Source: Lentisphaeria bacterium (GTDB lineage: Bacteria > Verrucomicrobiota > Lentisphaeria > Victivallales > UBA1829). From it: a stretch of 51,572 bases of DNA. The translations under genes and the position numbers were made by a program. The stretch is from the NCBI GenBank assembly GCA_017646015.1, contig JAGCNI010000108.1:1-51572 (forward strand), given 5' to 3'. The notes under the pieces are model-generated. The model saw nothing but the letters and a program-made list of their open reading frames with translations. It was not told the DNA's origin and ran no database searches. Positions 7,666-15,998 of the stretch are shown one piece after another (position 1 is the stretch's first letter; each line of letters opens with the position of its first letter).

Positions 7666-9009
7666 ATGAGCGACAAAAATCTTACTCTGGCTGAACGCAG
7701 TTTGGCCTATCACAAAGATCCGGTTCCCGGAAAATTGAAAGTCATCCCCTCCAAACCCTGTGTTACCCAGCAGGATCTTTCTCTGGCATACACTCCCGGT
7801 GTGGCAATTCCCTGTCTGGAGATCAAAAAGAATAAAGACAACGTGTGGAGCTATACCAACCGTTCCAATTCTGTGGCTGTTGTCAGTGACGGAACCGCAG
7901 TTCTCGGCCTTGGCAATATCGGTCCGGAAGCCGGAATGCCGGTCATGGAAGGTAAAGCAGTTCTTTTCAAATCTTTTGCCGATATCGATGCCATTCCGCT
8001 GTGCCTTTCCCATGTCCACGGTGAAGACGGCAAAACAGATGCTGACAAACTGATCGAAGCTGTCCGTACTCTTGAACCCTCTTTCGGTGGGATCAACCTG
8101 GAAGATATCGGAGCACCTGCCTGTTTCAAAGTGGAACAGACCCTGAAGAAACTGATGGGAATTCCGGTGTTTCATGATGACCAGCACGGGACCGCGATCA
8201 TTTCTCTTTCCGGGATCATCAATGCGTTGAAGATCGTTGGCAAAAAGATCGAAGACTGCCGTTTTGTGATGAACGGAGCCGGAGCTGCCGGGATCGCCTG
8301 TGCAGAATATTACATTTCCGCCGGAGCCCGTCGTGAAAACTTCCTGCTTTGCGACTCCAAAGGTGTGATCCGCAGTTCCCGTACTGATCTGACTCCTGAA
8401 AAACAGCGTTTTGCCCGTGATACTGATTGTGAAACACTGGCGGATGCGATCCGTGGTGCTGATGTGTTCATGGGTGTTTCTGTTGCAAAAGCACTTACCC
8501 CTGAAATGGTTGCCACCATGGCACCGGGAGCTGTTGTGTTTGCCATGGCGAATCCGGAACCGGAAATCTTCCCGGATCTGGCATTGGAAGCCGGGGCGGC
8601 AGTTGTCGGTACAGGCCGTTCCGATTTCCCGAACCAGGTCAACAACGTTCTCGGCTTCCCCGGAATTTTCCGTGGCGCATTGGATGTCCGTGCAACTGAT
8701 ATCAATGAAGCGATGAAACTTGCAGCCTCCCGCGCTCTTTCTGAAATCGTCTGCGAACCCATGCCGGAAAAAATCCGTGAAATGCTGGTCGCCGCTTATC
8801 CGGAAGAAGCCGCAAAAGGTGTGTTTGAAGGTGAGATCCCGCTGAAAAATACCTTTGTGATCCCGAAACCCTTTGATCCCCGCGTTGTGCCCAGAGTTGC
8901 CCGTTATGTCGCTCAGGCTGCAATGGAAACAGGGGTCGCTCAACTCCGAATCGATGATCTTGACGCATACGAAGCCGCTGTTGCAGCCCGGATCGGAAAG
9001 GAATATTGA
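7666..9009 (+). CDS. Malic enzyme (malate dehydrogenase, oxaloacetate-decarboxylating)
   Basis: A 447-residue enzyme converting malate to pyruvate and CO2 with NAD(P). The N-terminal catalytic domain shows LAYTPGVA, EGKAVLFKSFADIDA and the metal-binding VFHDDQHGT segment (~166-174). The NAD-binding domain shows NGAGAAGIA. ANPEPEI and the FPNQVNN region complete the family pattern. It lacks the phosphotransacetylase-like tail of MaeB proteins, so it is the short bacterial type. TAGGAG precedes the ATG. The stop lies two bases before panC, so the two genes are translationally linked. Confidence 0.95.
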   Translation: MSDKNLTLAERSLAYHKDPVPGKLKVIPSKPCVTQQDLSLAYTPGVAIPCLEIKKNKDNVWSYTNRSNSVAVVSDGTAVLGLGNIGPEAGMPVMEGKAVLFKSFADIDAIPLCLSHVHGEDGKTDADKLIEAVRTLEPSFGGINLEDIGAPACFKVEQTLKKLMGIPVFHDDQHGTAIISLSGIINALKIVGKKIEDCRFVMNGAGAAGIACAEYYISAGARRENFLLCDSKGVIRSSRTDLTPEKQRFARDTDCETLADAIRGADVFMGVSVAKALTPEMVATMAPGAVVFAMANPEPEIFPDLALEAGAAVVGTGRSDFPNQVNNVLGFPGIFRGALDVRATDINEAMKLAASRALSEIVCEPMPEKIREMLVAAYPEEAAKGVFEGEIPLKNTFVIPKPFDPRVVPRVARYVAQAAMETGVAQLRIDDLDAYEAAVAARIGKEY

Positions 9010-9011
9010 AA

Positions 9012-9854
9012 ATGGATATCATCCGTTCTGTCAAAGAAATGCAGCAATGGTCCCTTGCCCGTCGCCGGGAAGGGAGAACGATTGGTATCGTGCCGACCAT
9101 GGGATTCCTGCATGAAGGACATCTTTCTCTGATCGATACTGCCCGTGCCAACGGGGCTGATTGCGTGGTCGTTACGATTTTTGTCAATCCGATCCAGTTT
9201 GCACCCAATGAGGATTTTGACAGTTATCCGCGGGATTTTGAACATGACAGAGCTCTCTGCGAAGAGAAGAAAGTAGATGCAATTTTCGCACCGGGTGTCA
9301 ATGACATGTATCCCGCACCGGTGACATGCTATGTCTCCGAACGTAAACTTTCCAAAGGGCTCTGTGCCAAAACACGCCCAACTCATTTTGACGGTGTGAC
9401 AACTGTTGTTGCCAAACTCTTCAATGCAGTTCTGCCGGATCTGGCTGTTTTCGGACAGAAAGATGCTCAGCAGGCGCGTGTTCTGCGGCGTATGATCCGG
9501 GATTTGAATTTCCCGATCCGCATGGTGATCTCTCCGATTATCCGTGAAGCAGACGGACTTGCTAAAAGTTCCCGTAATAAATATCTGACTCCTGAAGAAC
9601 GCAGTAATGCACTTGTGCTTTCCCGTTCTCTGCAGGAAGCAAAGAATGCAATCGCCAATGGTGAAAAAGATCTGGTCAAGATCGCCAATGAGATCAAAGA
9701 AAAGATCACTGCCGCCGGTGGACGTGTTGATTATGTGGAAACAGTAGATGCGGATGAACTGGAAGCTGTTGAAGTCAAAAGCGAAGCTCCCATTATGATT
9801 GCTCTGGCTGCTTATTTCGGCACAACACGATTGATTGATAATATGGTCATTTGA
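9012..9854 (+). CDS. panC: Pantoate--beta-alanine ligase (pantothenate synthetase)
   Basis: A 280-residue HIGH-superfamily ligase that activates pantoate with ATP and joins it to beta-alanine. The ATP-binding PTMGFLHEGH (28-37), FVNPIQF (57-63), FGQKDAQQ and the KMSKS-like KSSRNKYL segments are all present. A TTG at 9006 would also open the frame, but the ATG at 9012 has GGAAAGGA about nine bases upstream and is preferred. It is the last gene of the hisF operon, and a strong terminator follows at 9885. Confidence 0.96.
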   Translation: MDIIRSVKEMQQWSLARRREGRTIGIVPTMGFLHEGHLSLIDTARANGADCVVVTIFVNPIQFAPNEDFDSYPRDFEHDRALCEEKKVDAIFAPGVNDMYPAPVTCYVSERKLSKGLCAKTRPTHFDGVTTVVAKLFNAVLPDLAVFGQKDAQQARVLRRMIRDLNFPIRMVISPIIREADGLAKSSRNKYLTPEERSNALVLSRSLQEAKNAIANGEKDLVKIANEIKEKITAAGGRVDYVETVDADELEAVEVKSEAPIMIALAAYFGTTRLIDNMVI

Positions 9855-9884
9855 CACTGTTCAGATCGTTATCAGTATTTTATG

Positions 9885-9924
9885 AAAAAGACTCTTCCTG
9901 ATTCCGGGGAGGGTCTTTTTTTTT
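9885..9924 (+). terminator. Terminator of the hisF-panC operon
   Basis: AAAGACTCTTCC pairs with GGAGGGTCTTT, followed by a run of nine T. Confidence 0.85.
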
Positions 9925-10070
9925 ATTTGGAAGAACAGCTTTTTCTCTGTCAGACTCTTTTATTTTTGGATAACATACTGTTTATTTTGTGGATACACAG
10001 TTTTGGGATAGGTCTCTTTTCAAGTAGTTTTGATTTTAAGGAAAAATTCAGGATTTTTTTATTTGCGATA

Positions 10071-10145
10071 TTGATTTTTTTTACACCAGAATTATATTAC
10101 AATGCCGTCCGTAATTGAAGCAGGAATTACGGACGGCATTTTTGA
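10071..10145 (+). repeat. Promoter-hairpin unit, copy 1 (possible tiny RNA gene)
   Basis: TTGATT (10071-10076), 16 bases, TATATT (10093-10098), then a perfect 16-bp inverted repeat: AATGCCGTCCGTAATT at 10101-10116 pairs with 10125-10140 around the loop GAAGCAGG, followed by T-rich DNA. A transcript from the promoter would start at about the first base of the stem. It is near-identical to copy 2 at 10322. The type of element is inferred. It may be a small RNA, a terminator-like attenuator or a short mobile repeat. Confidence 0.6.
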
Positions 10146-10321
10146 TTGAATTTTTTAAAAAAATTAAATTTTATTTTTATTTTATTATATAAGTGTAGTT
10201 ATTGATTTTTTACTTTATTTTATGTTTTTCTCTACTATCAGAAGAAGGGATATTTTTTTAAGATTCTTTGCAGACTGAACAGCTGATATTTCACTATTTA
10301 CCCAATATTTGCAGAGCCAGC

Positions 10322-10397
10322 TTGACTTATAGTGTTATCAGAATTATATTACAATGCCGTCCGTAATTGAGGCAGGAATTACGGACGGCATTTTTAT
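10322..10397 (+). repeat. Promoter-hairpin unit, copy 2 (possible tiny RNA gene)
   Basis: TTGACT (10322-10327), 17 bases, TATATT (10345-10350), then the same perfect 16-bp stem (10353-10368 with 10377-10392) around the loop GAGGCAGG, and a T run. Identity with copy 1 runs from CAGAATTATATTACAATG through the stem and the first T tract, with one loop base changed (A to G). The -35 is closer to consensus here than in copy 1. Confidence 0.62.
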
Positions 10398-10470
10398 TGA
10401 TTTTTTCAGTCTTATTTGAGAAAAAACATTTCTCATGTTGTTTTACAAATTGTTCTGCTCCACAGCTGAT

Positions 10471-11439
10471 TTAATTGACCACATTGATGGGATTTCCGGC
10501 AATAAAAGCCCGTACATTTTCTTCTAGGATCTGAATCAAACGTGCTCTTGCTTCCAGAGTTGCCCATGCAACGTGAGGTGTCAGACGGCAATTTCTTGCG
10601 GTAAGAAGCGGATTTTCCGGTTTTGGCGGTTCCGTACTCAGAACATCCAATCCTGCTCCGAACAGTTTTCCTGTATTCAATGCTGCTGCAAGAGCCGGTT
10701 CATCGATCAATCCACCGCGTGCTGTATTGATCAGAATTGCGGAATCTTTCATCAAAGCCAGACGTTCTGCATTCATCAATCCGGTTGTTTCCTGTGTTTG
10801 CGGACAGTGCAGCGAGACAATATCACTTTGTGCAAGGAGTTGTTCCATCGGTACCTGCTGTGCCGGATAATCCACTTGTTTCGGGGATCTGGAGTGATAG
10901 ATCACTTTCATTCCGAAGGCATTGGCAATTCTGCCGACAAGTTGACCGATTGTTCCGAATCCGATAATTCCCAGAGTCCGGTTGGCGAGTTCACTCAGAG
11001 GGAGCGTGTAGAAGGTGAAGTCTTCTGACTTGACCCATTTTCCTTCATGGACAGCCTTATTCTGAGCGGCTGTTTCTGAATAGAAATCAAGGATCATGGC
11101 GAAAGTCAACTGAGCCACAGAGTTAGTGCTGTATGCGGGGACGTTACTGACAATGATACCTTTTTCTCTTGCGTATTTTGTATCGATGATATTATATCCG
11201 GTTGCCTGAACGGCAATGAATTTCAAATTGGGAAGCTGATCTATGACTTCCTTTGTGAAAGGAGCTTTATTGGTCAGTACGATTTCAGCCTGAGCGGCTC
11301 TACGTATGATTTCAGCGGGATCGGGGGGACAATGTTCATAGACTGTAAGATTTCCATATTCTGCAATTCCAGCCCAGGAGAGGTCTCCCGGATTGGCTGG
11401 GTGTGCGTCGAGGATCACAATATTGAGTTGTTTCTGCAT
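10471..11439 (-). CDS. D-2-hydroxyacid dehydrogenase (glycerate dehydrogenase-like)
   Basis: A 322-residue NAD-dependent dehydrogenase of the D-isomer family, interconverting 2-keto acids and D-2-hydroxyacids. The nucleotide loop GIIGFGTIG (~157-165) and the catalytic set Arg241 (NTARGGLIDE), Glu270 (LSTEPP) and His289 (TPHVAWAT) are all in place. The overall pattern is closest to hydroxypyruvate/glycerate dehydrogenases (HprA-like), but the substrate is inferred. AGGAGGT, a perfect ribosome site, precedes the ATG. It lies 21 bases downstream of rsmB on the same strand. Confidence 0.9.
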   Translation of the reverse strand: MQKQLNIVILDAHPANPGDLSWAGIAEYGNLTVYEHCPPDPAEIIRRAAQAEIVLTNKAPFTKEVIDQLPNLKFIAVQATGYNIIDTKYAREKGIIVSNVPAYSTNSVAQLTFAMILDFYSETAAQNKAVHEGKWVKSEDFTFYTLPLSELANRTLGIIGFGTIGQLVGRIANAFGMKVIYHSRSPKQVDYPAQQVPMEQLLAQSDIVSLHCPQTQETTGLMNAERLALMKDSAILINTARGGLIDEPALAAALNTGKLFGAGLDVLSTEPPKPENPLLTARNCRLTPHVAWATLEARARLIQILEENVRAFIAGNPINVVN

Positions 11440-11460
11440 AAATCTGACCTCCTGATCTTG

Positions 11461-12717
11461 TTATGAAATTCGTTCCAGCAAAGCACCGAAAGCCCCGTCG
11501 CAGAGAGCAGAGGGCATTTGTTTCAGCTGTCTGACGAAACGGAAATCGGGATGTTTTGCAAGGAAATTTTCGATTTGTTTTTCATCTTCATTCTGTTCGA
11601 TACTGCAAGTGGAATAGAGCAATGCGCCACCGGGTTTCACCAGTTGAGCCAAAGCGTTCAGGATTTCTGCCTGGAGTTTTACGATATCAGCCAATTTTGA
11701 AGTGGAGAAATGCCAGGGTACATCGCAACGTCTCCGGATCACACCGCTGTTTCCGCAGGGGACATCTGCCAGAATCAGATCGAAAGAGTCTTTTTTGAAC
11801 GGATTTTTTTCTGCGGAAGCATGAAGAACTTCTGCTGTTACTCCTGCATTCTGCAAATTTTCTTTCAACGTATTGATTCTCTGTAAAGAACGATCTGCTG
11901 CGGTCAACTGGATTTCAGAACCAGCTTTTTTTGCAAGATCCCACAGGAGAATACTTTTTCCACCGGGAGCGGCACATGCATCGAGGACTTTTCCTTTGAG
12001 TTTATCGCCGAGCAGGGAGAGTGCCACCATTGTTGCCGGATCCTGCACGTAAACAATTCCTTTTTCAAGCCAGTTGAGTTTGAAAAATTTTTCCGGTTTG
12101 AGGATTTCATAAAAACGGAATGGAGATTTGAACGGGAGCGCAGAGATTTCTCTGTAAATCTCCTGTTCATCGCATCCAGGCAGACCTACATTGCGCAGAC
12201 GGAAAGAGGGGAGAGGATTGGTTGCATAATTTTCGATCAGATGTGTGGTTTGTTCTTCTCCGAATTCTTTGATCCAATGGGCACGGAGACGTTGCGGGAA
12301 AGAGCAGGGCGGAGGTGTTTTGATTTCATCCGAAGCAAGGATCGCCCGCAGGATCGCATTGACGAAAGCGGAGGGTCCGCGTCCGAATTTTCTTTTGGCA
12401 CAATCTACTGCGATATTGGCGGCAGACTGAGCGGCGATCCCTGTTTGAAAGACCATTTGCGTTACTGCACAAGCAAGGAGATTCCGCAAATCCTGCCGGA
12501 CAGCCCCTTTTTTCGCCCGGGAAGCGATCAGTTGATCGACAAATTCTTTGTGTCTGAAGTATTCAAACAGCAGAGAAGAGACCGCCGGTTTTCCTTCGCA
12601 TCCATCGGAACGCAGTTTGTCAAGACATTCATCCAAAGTGGTATTGGAGCGTTCCCATTCCATCAGTGCATTCCATGCACAGAACAATATATTTTCAGAA
12701 ATCCGATTATTTTTCAT
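11461..12717 (-). CDS. rsmB: 16S rRNA (cytosine-967-C5)-methyltransferase
   Basis: A 418-residue RsmB/Nop2-Sun family protein. An N-terminal NusB-like helical domain (~1-130) is followed by the SAM-dependent methyltransferase domain with DACAAPGGKS (~246-255), ADVPCGNSGVIRRR (Cys321) and the catalytic YSTCS (Cys371). It makes m5C in 16S rRNA. The frame is open further upstream to a TTG at 12795, but that extension is not RsmB-like, so I start at the ATG at 12717. It is divergent from proC, with about 134 bases shared between them. Confidence 0.93.
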   Translation of the reverse strand: MKNNRISENILFCAWNALMEWERSNTTLDECLDKLRSDGCEGKPAVSSLLFEYFRHKEFVDQLIASRAKKGAVRQDLRNLLACAVTQMVFQTGIAAQSAANIAVDCAKRKFGRGPSAFVNAILRAILASDEIKTPPPCSFPQRLRAHWIKEFGEEQTTHLIENYATNPLPSFRLRNVGLPGCDEQEIYREISALPFKSPFRFYEILKPEKFFKLNWLEKGIVYVQDPATMVALSLLGDKLKGKVLDACAAPGGKSILLWDLAKKAGSEIQLTAADRSLQRINTLKENLQNAGVTAEVLHASAEKNPFKKDSFDLILADVPCGNSGVIRRRCDVPWHFSTSKLADIVKLQAEILNALAQLVKPGGALLYSTCSIEQNEDEKQIENFLAKHPDFRFVRQLKQMPSALCDGAFGALLERIS

Positions 12718-12851
12718 GCTTTTATTACCATCTGTTAAAGATTCTGACAGTAAAATAACGCATTTTTTTGATTTTTCATCTTTTTTTGATAACAAAATCA
12801 GAAAATACAGCTATATTATCAGATAAAAATTGAAAAATGGAGAGATTTATC

Positions 12852-13661
12852 ATGAATCAATATGGAAAAATAGCATTTATCGGTGCCGGGAAGATGGCAA
12901 CAGCAATCGGAAAAGGACTTGTCAACAGCGGAGTCAGTGTTGCTGATATGTCTGCCTATGATCCATCTGCTGCTGCGGCGGAGGGATTCAGCCGGATGAC
13001 CGGAATTGTTTGTTATGACAGTATGCAGGTTGCTTTATCCGGAGCTTCCATCGTGATCCTTGCGGTGAAGCCTCAGTTTGCCCAGTCTGCGTTTGCGGAG
13101 GCTGCACCATACTTGAAAGACAGTCTTTTGATTTCCATTGCAGCCGGACTTTCAATCCGTAATCTTGAAAAGATGTCCGGGATCAAACGGATTGTCCGTG
13201 TCATGCCCAACACTCCGGCATTGGTTGGTGCGGGGATGAGTTGTTTTGCTCCGGCGGAAGGAGTCAGTCCGGCGGATGTGGAAAATACACATTTGATTTT
13301 GAGTTCTTTTGGCAAAAGCCGTCAGGTTTCAGAAAAACTGATGGATGCGGTGACCGGCTTGAGTGGAAGCGGGCCAGCTTATGTATTTGAGTTTATCATG
13401 GCATTGGCGGATGGTGGTGTGTATGAAGGTCTGCCCCGTGAAACAGCACTTGAACTTGCGGCGCAGACGGTGTACGGTGCGGCGAAAATGGTTTTGGAAA
13501 GCAGCGAATCTCCTGCAATACTCCGTGATGCAGTGATTTCTCCGGGGGGGACAACTGCCCGAGGGGTTGCAAAATTGGATGAAGGAGCTTTCCGCAGTAC
13601 GGTTCTGAAAGCGGTCGTGGCTGCGTCTGAGCGTTCTGCTGAATTGAATAAATGTTCTTGA
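12852..13661 (+). CDS. proC: Pyrroline-5-carboxylate reductase
   Basis: A 269-residue enzyme performing the last step of proline synthesis, NAD(P)H reduction of P5C. The N-terminal Rossmann loop is FIGAGKMA (9-16), followed by AVKPQ, RVMPNTPALVGAG and the C-terminal dimer signature LSGSGPAYVFEF with SPGGTTARG. The ATG at 12852 follows ATGGAGAGA at proper spacing. An in-frame ATG at 12837 overlaps that ribosome site and is unlikely to be used. The rRNA methyltransferase gene follows after 20 bases. Confidence 0.96.
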   Translation: MNQYGKIAFIGAGKMATAIGKGLVNSGVSVADMSAYDPSAAAAEGFSRMTGIVCYDSMQVALSGASIVILAVKPQFAQSAFAEAAPYLKDSLLISIAAGLSIRNLEKMSGIKRIVRVMPNTPALVGAGMSCFAPAEGVSPADVENTHLILSSFGKSRQVSEKLMDAVTGLSGSGPAYVFEFIMALADGGVYEGLPRETALELAAQTVYGAAKMVLESSESPAILRDAVISPGGTTARGVAKLDEGAFRSTVLKAVVAASERSAELNKCS

Positions 13662-13681
13662 GAATAAGGATTGATTGAACG

Positions 13682-14929
13682 ATGTTTCCCGGTTTGCCCG
13701 AATATCAGCCGGATCCGATCCGGACTGCGGCTGTACGGCTGGAGGTCAAAGGCTTGCAGGCTGTCCGCAAAAAACACCCGTGGGTTTTTGAGGATTCCAT
13801 TTTAAAAATGTCCGGTGATCTCCGGACAGGTGATATTGCGGTGATTTTTGACAACCGCAAGAAATTGGGTGCAGGGCTGTTTGATCCGGGCAATGAGATC
13901 CGTATCCGTATGGTTTCTTACGGTGCGACCGCGAAAGATATCGGTCTGGAGTTGTTTCATGAGCTTGCTGCCAAAGCAGCGGCGAGACGGAAAGGTTTAT
14001 TTGGAGCTGAAACGGATGCCTACCGATTGATCAATGGAGAGTCGGATGGTTTTTCCGGACTGGCGGCAGACCGTTATGCGGATGTTCTTGCGATCAAAGT
14101 TTATTCAGCGGTCTGGCTGCGTTATCTTCCGGCAGTGGCGGAGGCTTTGCAGAGTTCTTTTGAAGGTTTGCAGCGATTGGTGATCCGTCTGTCGAGAGAT
14201 GTTGCGGGGCTTTCCTTGAAACAACGTTTCGGGTATGAAGATGGGATGTTGTTTGGCGGGCAAGATTGGGATGGAACGGTTCAATTTCATGAAAACGGTC
14301 TGACCTTTGAAACGAATGTACGATTTGGTCAGAAGACAGGATTTTTTCTGGATCAGCGTGAGAATCGTGCCCGAGTGGGGGAATATGCGGCAAATTGCGG
14401 CAAGGTATTGAATGTATTTGCTTATTCCGGCGGCTTTTCATTGTATGCTGCTGCCCGTGGTGCGTTGGAAGTGACCGATCTGGATTTCAGCAAACCTGCA
14501 TTGGAGGCATCGGAACGTAATTTTTCTCTCAACACCCATATTCCGGGGATCGCGCGTTGTAAACACCGGACTATTTCCGGGGATGCGTTTGTTGAGATGA
14601 AAAAATTGGCGGACAAAGGAGAACGGTTTGATGTTGTGATCGTAGATCCTCTCTCCTTTGCGAAATCCTCACTGGAATGGAAACAGGCATTGAATTCCTA
14701 TTCCAAGCTGGCAGTTCTTGCATTGCGGCTGTTGAAAAAAGGCTCTCTGCTTGTTTTTGCATCCTGTTCCAGCCGGGTTTCAGCGGATGAATTGTTTGAT
14801 GAAGTTCACCGGACAGCCCGCAGTTGCGGTTCCCCTTTGAAAGAATTGGAACGGCGTGCCGAGGCACCGGATCATCCGGCAGATTTCCGGGAATCCCATT
14901 ATCTGAAATGTCTGTATGCCCGGAAGTGA
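13682..14929 (+). CDS. RlmI-type class I SAM-dependent rRNA methyltransferase (PUA domain)
   Basis: A 415-residue protein with an N-terminal PUA RNA-binding domain (~15-95: LEVKGLQAVRKKHPWVFE), an EEHEP-like middle domain and a Rossmann methyltransferase domain (FGQKTGFFLDQRENR, then VLNVFAYSGGFSLYAA). RlmI adds m5C to 23S rRNA. The motif normally DPPxF reads DPLSFAKS here, so one conserved proline is replaced by leucine. The later SCSSRVS segment holds the candidate catalytic cysteine. It follows proC closely and is probably co-transcribed. Confidence 0.88.
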   Translation: MFPGLPEYQPDPIRTAAVRLEVKGLQAVRKKHPWVFEDSILKMSGDLRTGDIAVIFDNRKKLGAGLFDPGNEIRIRMVSYGATAKDIGLELFHELAAKAAARRKGLFGAETDAYRLINGESDGFSGLAADRYADVLAIKVYSAVWLRYLPAVAEALQSSFEGLQRLVIRLSRDVAGLSLKQRFGYEDGMLFGGQDWDGTVQFHENGLTFETNVRFGQKTGFFLDQRENRARVGEYAANCGKVLNVFAYSGGFSLYAAARGALEVTDLDFSKPALEASERNFSLNTHIPGIARCKHRTISGDAFVEMKKLADKGERFDVVIVDPLSFAKSSLEWKQALNSYSKLAVLALRLLKKGSLLVFASCSSRVSADELFDEVHRTARSCGSPLKELERRAEAPDHPADFRESHYLKCLYARK

Positions 14930-15077
14930 TGTATCCGGTATTTTCTGATAAACGGCATTTTATATTCATGATATATTTGTGAAATGGTATTGAAAAAGGT
15001 AAAAAGTGTGCTATTTTACTGTATAATATTTATTTAAATTTCAGGTACGTTTTTTGGGGAAGGATTTTTATAGAATC

Positions 15078-15998
15078 ATGGAAAATAAATTATCATCTGC
15101 TGCGAAGAAGAACTGTTTAGGTTCTCTTGCATGGCTGGGGATCAAGAAGGCCTTGAAATTTCTGGATTTCACCGGCTTGGCTTTGACTGTATTTCAAAAG
15201 CGTGACTTGGTACGTCAGCTTATAAAACGGAATATCTCTGTTCGTTATCGAGGATCTTTTCTCGGAATTTTTTGGAGTTTTGCCAATCCGTTGTTGATGT
15301 TGGGAGTATATCTTTTTGTATTCGGGGTTCTTTTTGGAAGCCGTTGGGAAGGTTTGAATAAAAATACAGACAAGCCCGGAGCTTTTGCGTTGGTTATGTT
15401 ATGTGGGTTGGCAATTTATAATATTTTTGCGGAAACGGTCAATTATTCCTGCAATATTATTATAACGAATCAGAATCTTGTTAAAAAGGTTGTATTTCCA
15501 CTTGAGCTTCTCTCTTTTGTTCAGGTCATTGCAACATTTCTGCTTGGTCTTGTCTGGTTCGTTTTGTTGTTTGCGGGCGGTCTTTTTGTATTTGGTTTGC
15601 ATTGGACAATGCTCTTGCTTCCGGTATTTCTTTTGCCTCTGATCTTGTTTTCATTGGGGTGGAGTTACATTGTTTCCTGTTTTGGAACGTATATACGTGA
15701 TACACAGCATGTGGTTTCTGTTTTACTTCAGATGCTCTTTTTTATGTCTCCGATTTTTTATCAGTTCGGGCTTGTTGAAAAAAAATTACAAGCGGCGGGT
15801 TGGGGATGGGTTATTTATATTTTGCAATTGAATCCGTTGGTATATATCATTGAAGATTCGCGAAGGATTTTTCTTTTTGGTGAATTGCCTGCCAACTGGT
15901 GGCATGTCTGTTTGATTTATCTGATTTCCATAGTGGTATTTCTCATTGGATTTTACTGGTTCCGTACAGTAAAGAAAGGATTTGCAGATGTCCTCTGA
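15078..15998 (+). CDS. ABC transporter permease for polysaccharide export (Wzm-like)
   Basis: A 306-residue integral membrane protein of the ABC-2 polysaccharide/polyol-phosphate export family. The cytosolic N-terminus carries the typical amphipathic KRDLVRQLIKRNISVRYRGS segment just before the first membrane helix (LGIFWSFANPLLMLGVY). About six membrane helices follow, with the family's LNPLVYIIEDSR near the end. It forms the channel through which a lipid-linked glycan crosses the inner membrane. A TTG at 15054 could extend it by eight codons, and the ribosome site (AGGA at 15061) is rather distant from the ATG. It overlaps the ATPase gene by 11 bases. TATAAT at 15022-15027 may be part of the operon promoter. 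Confidence 0.93.
   Translation: MENKLSSAAKKNCLGSLAWLGIKKALKFLDFTGLALTVFQKRDLVRQLIKRNISVRYRGSFLGIFWSFANPLLMLGVYLFVFGVLFGSRWEGLNKNTDKPGAFALVMLCGLAIYNIFAETVNYSCNIIITNQNLVKKVVFPLELLSFVQVIATFLLGLVWFVLLFAGGLFVFGLHWTMLLLPVFLLPLILFSLGWSYIVSCFGTYIRDTQHVVSVLLQMLFFMSPIFYQFGLVEKKLQAAGWGWVIYILQLNPLVYIIEDSRRIFLFGELPANWWHVCLIYLISIVVFLIGFYWFRTVKKGFADVL

Larger units (their letters stand above)
9925..10470. other. AT-rich non-coding stretch between panC and the 2-hydroxyacid dehydrogenase gene
   Basis: I see no credible protein gene here. An open frame at 9882-10118 is low-complexity and runs through the panC terminator. The stretch holds two copies of a promoter-plus-hairpin unit (listed separately) about 252 bases apart, and a weak TGAGAAA/TTTCTCA hairpin at 10417-10435. 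The DNA between the copies is very rich in T and A. Confidence 0.7.

Noticed and set aside
7474-8943. 489-codon open frame opposite the malic enzyme gene
   Set aside because: It is the antisense of a well-supported gene and is rich in Cys, His and Phe, as expected from the reverse complement of GAA/GAT/AAA codons. No start signals.
9882-10118. Open frame of 78 codons after panC
   Set aside because: It begins inside the panC terminator, is Phe/Leu/Ile-rich as expected from AT-rich DNA, and runs through the first promoter-hairpin unit. No ribosome site.
10071-10397. Ends of an insertion sequence
   Set aside because: The two copies are direct, not inverted, only ~250 bases apart, and no transposase frame lies between or around them.
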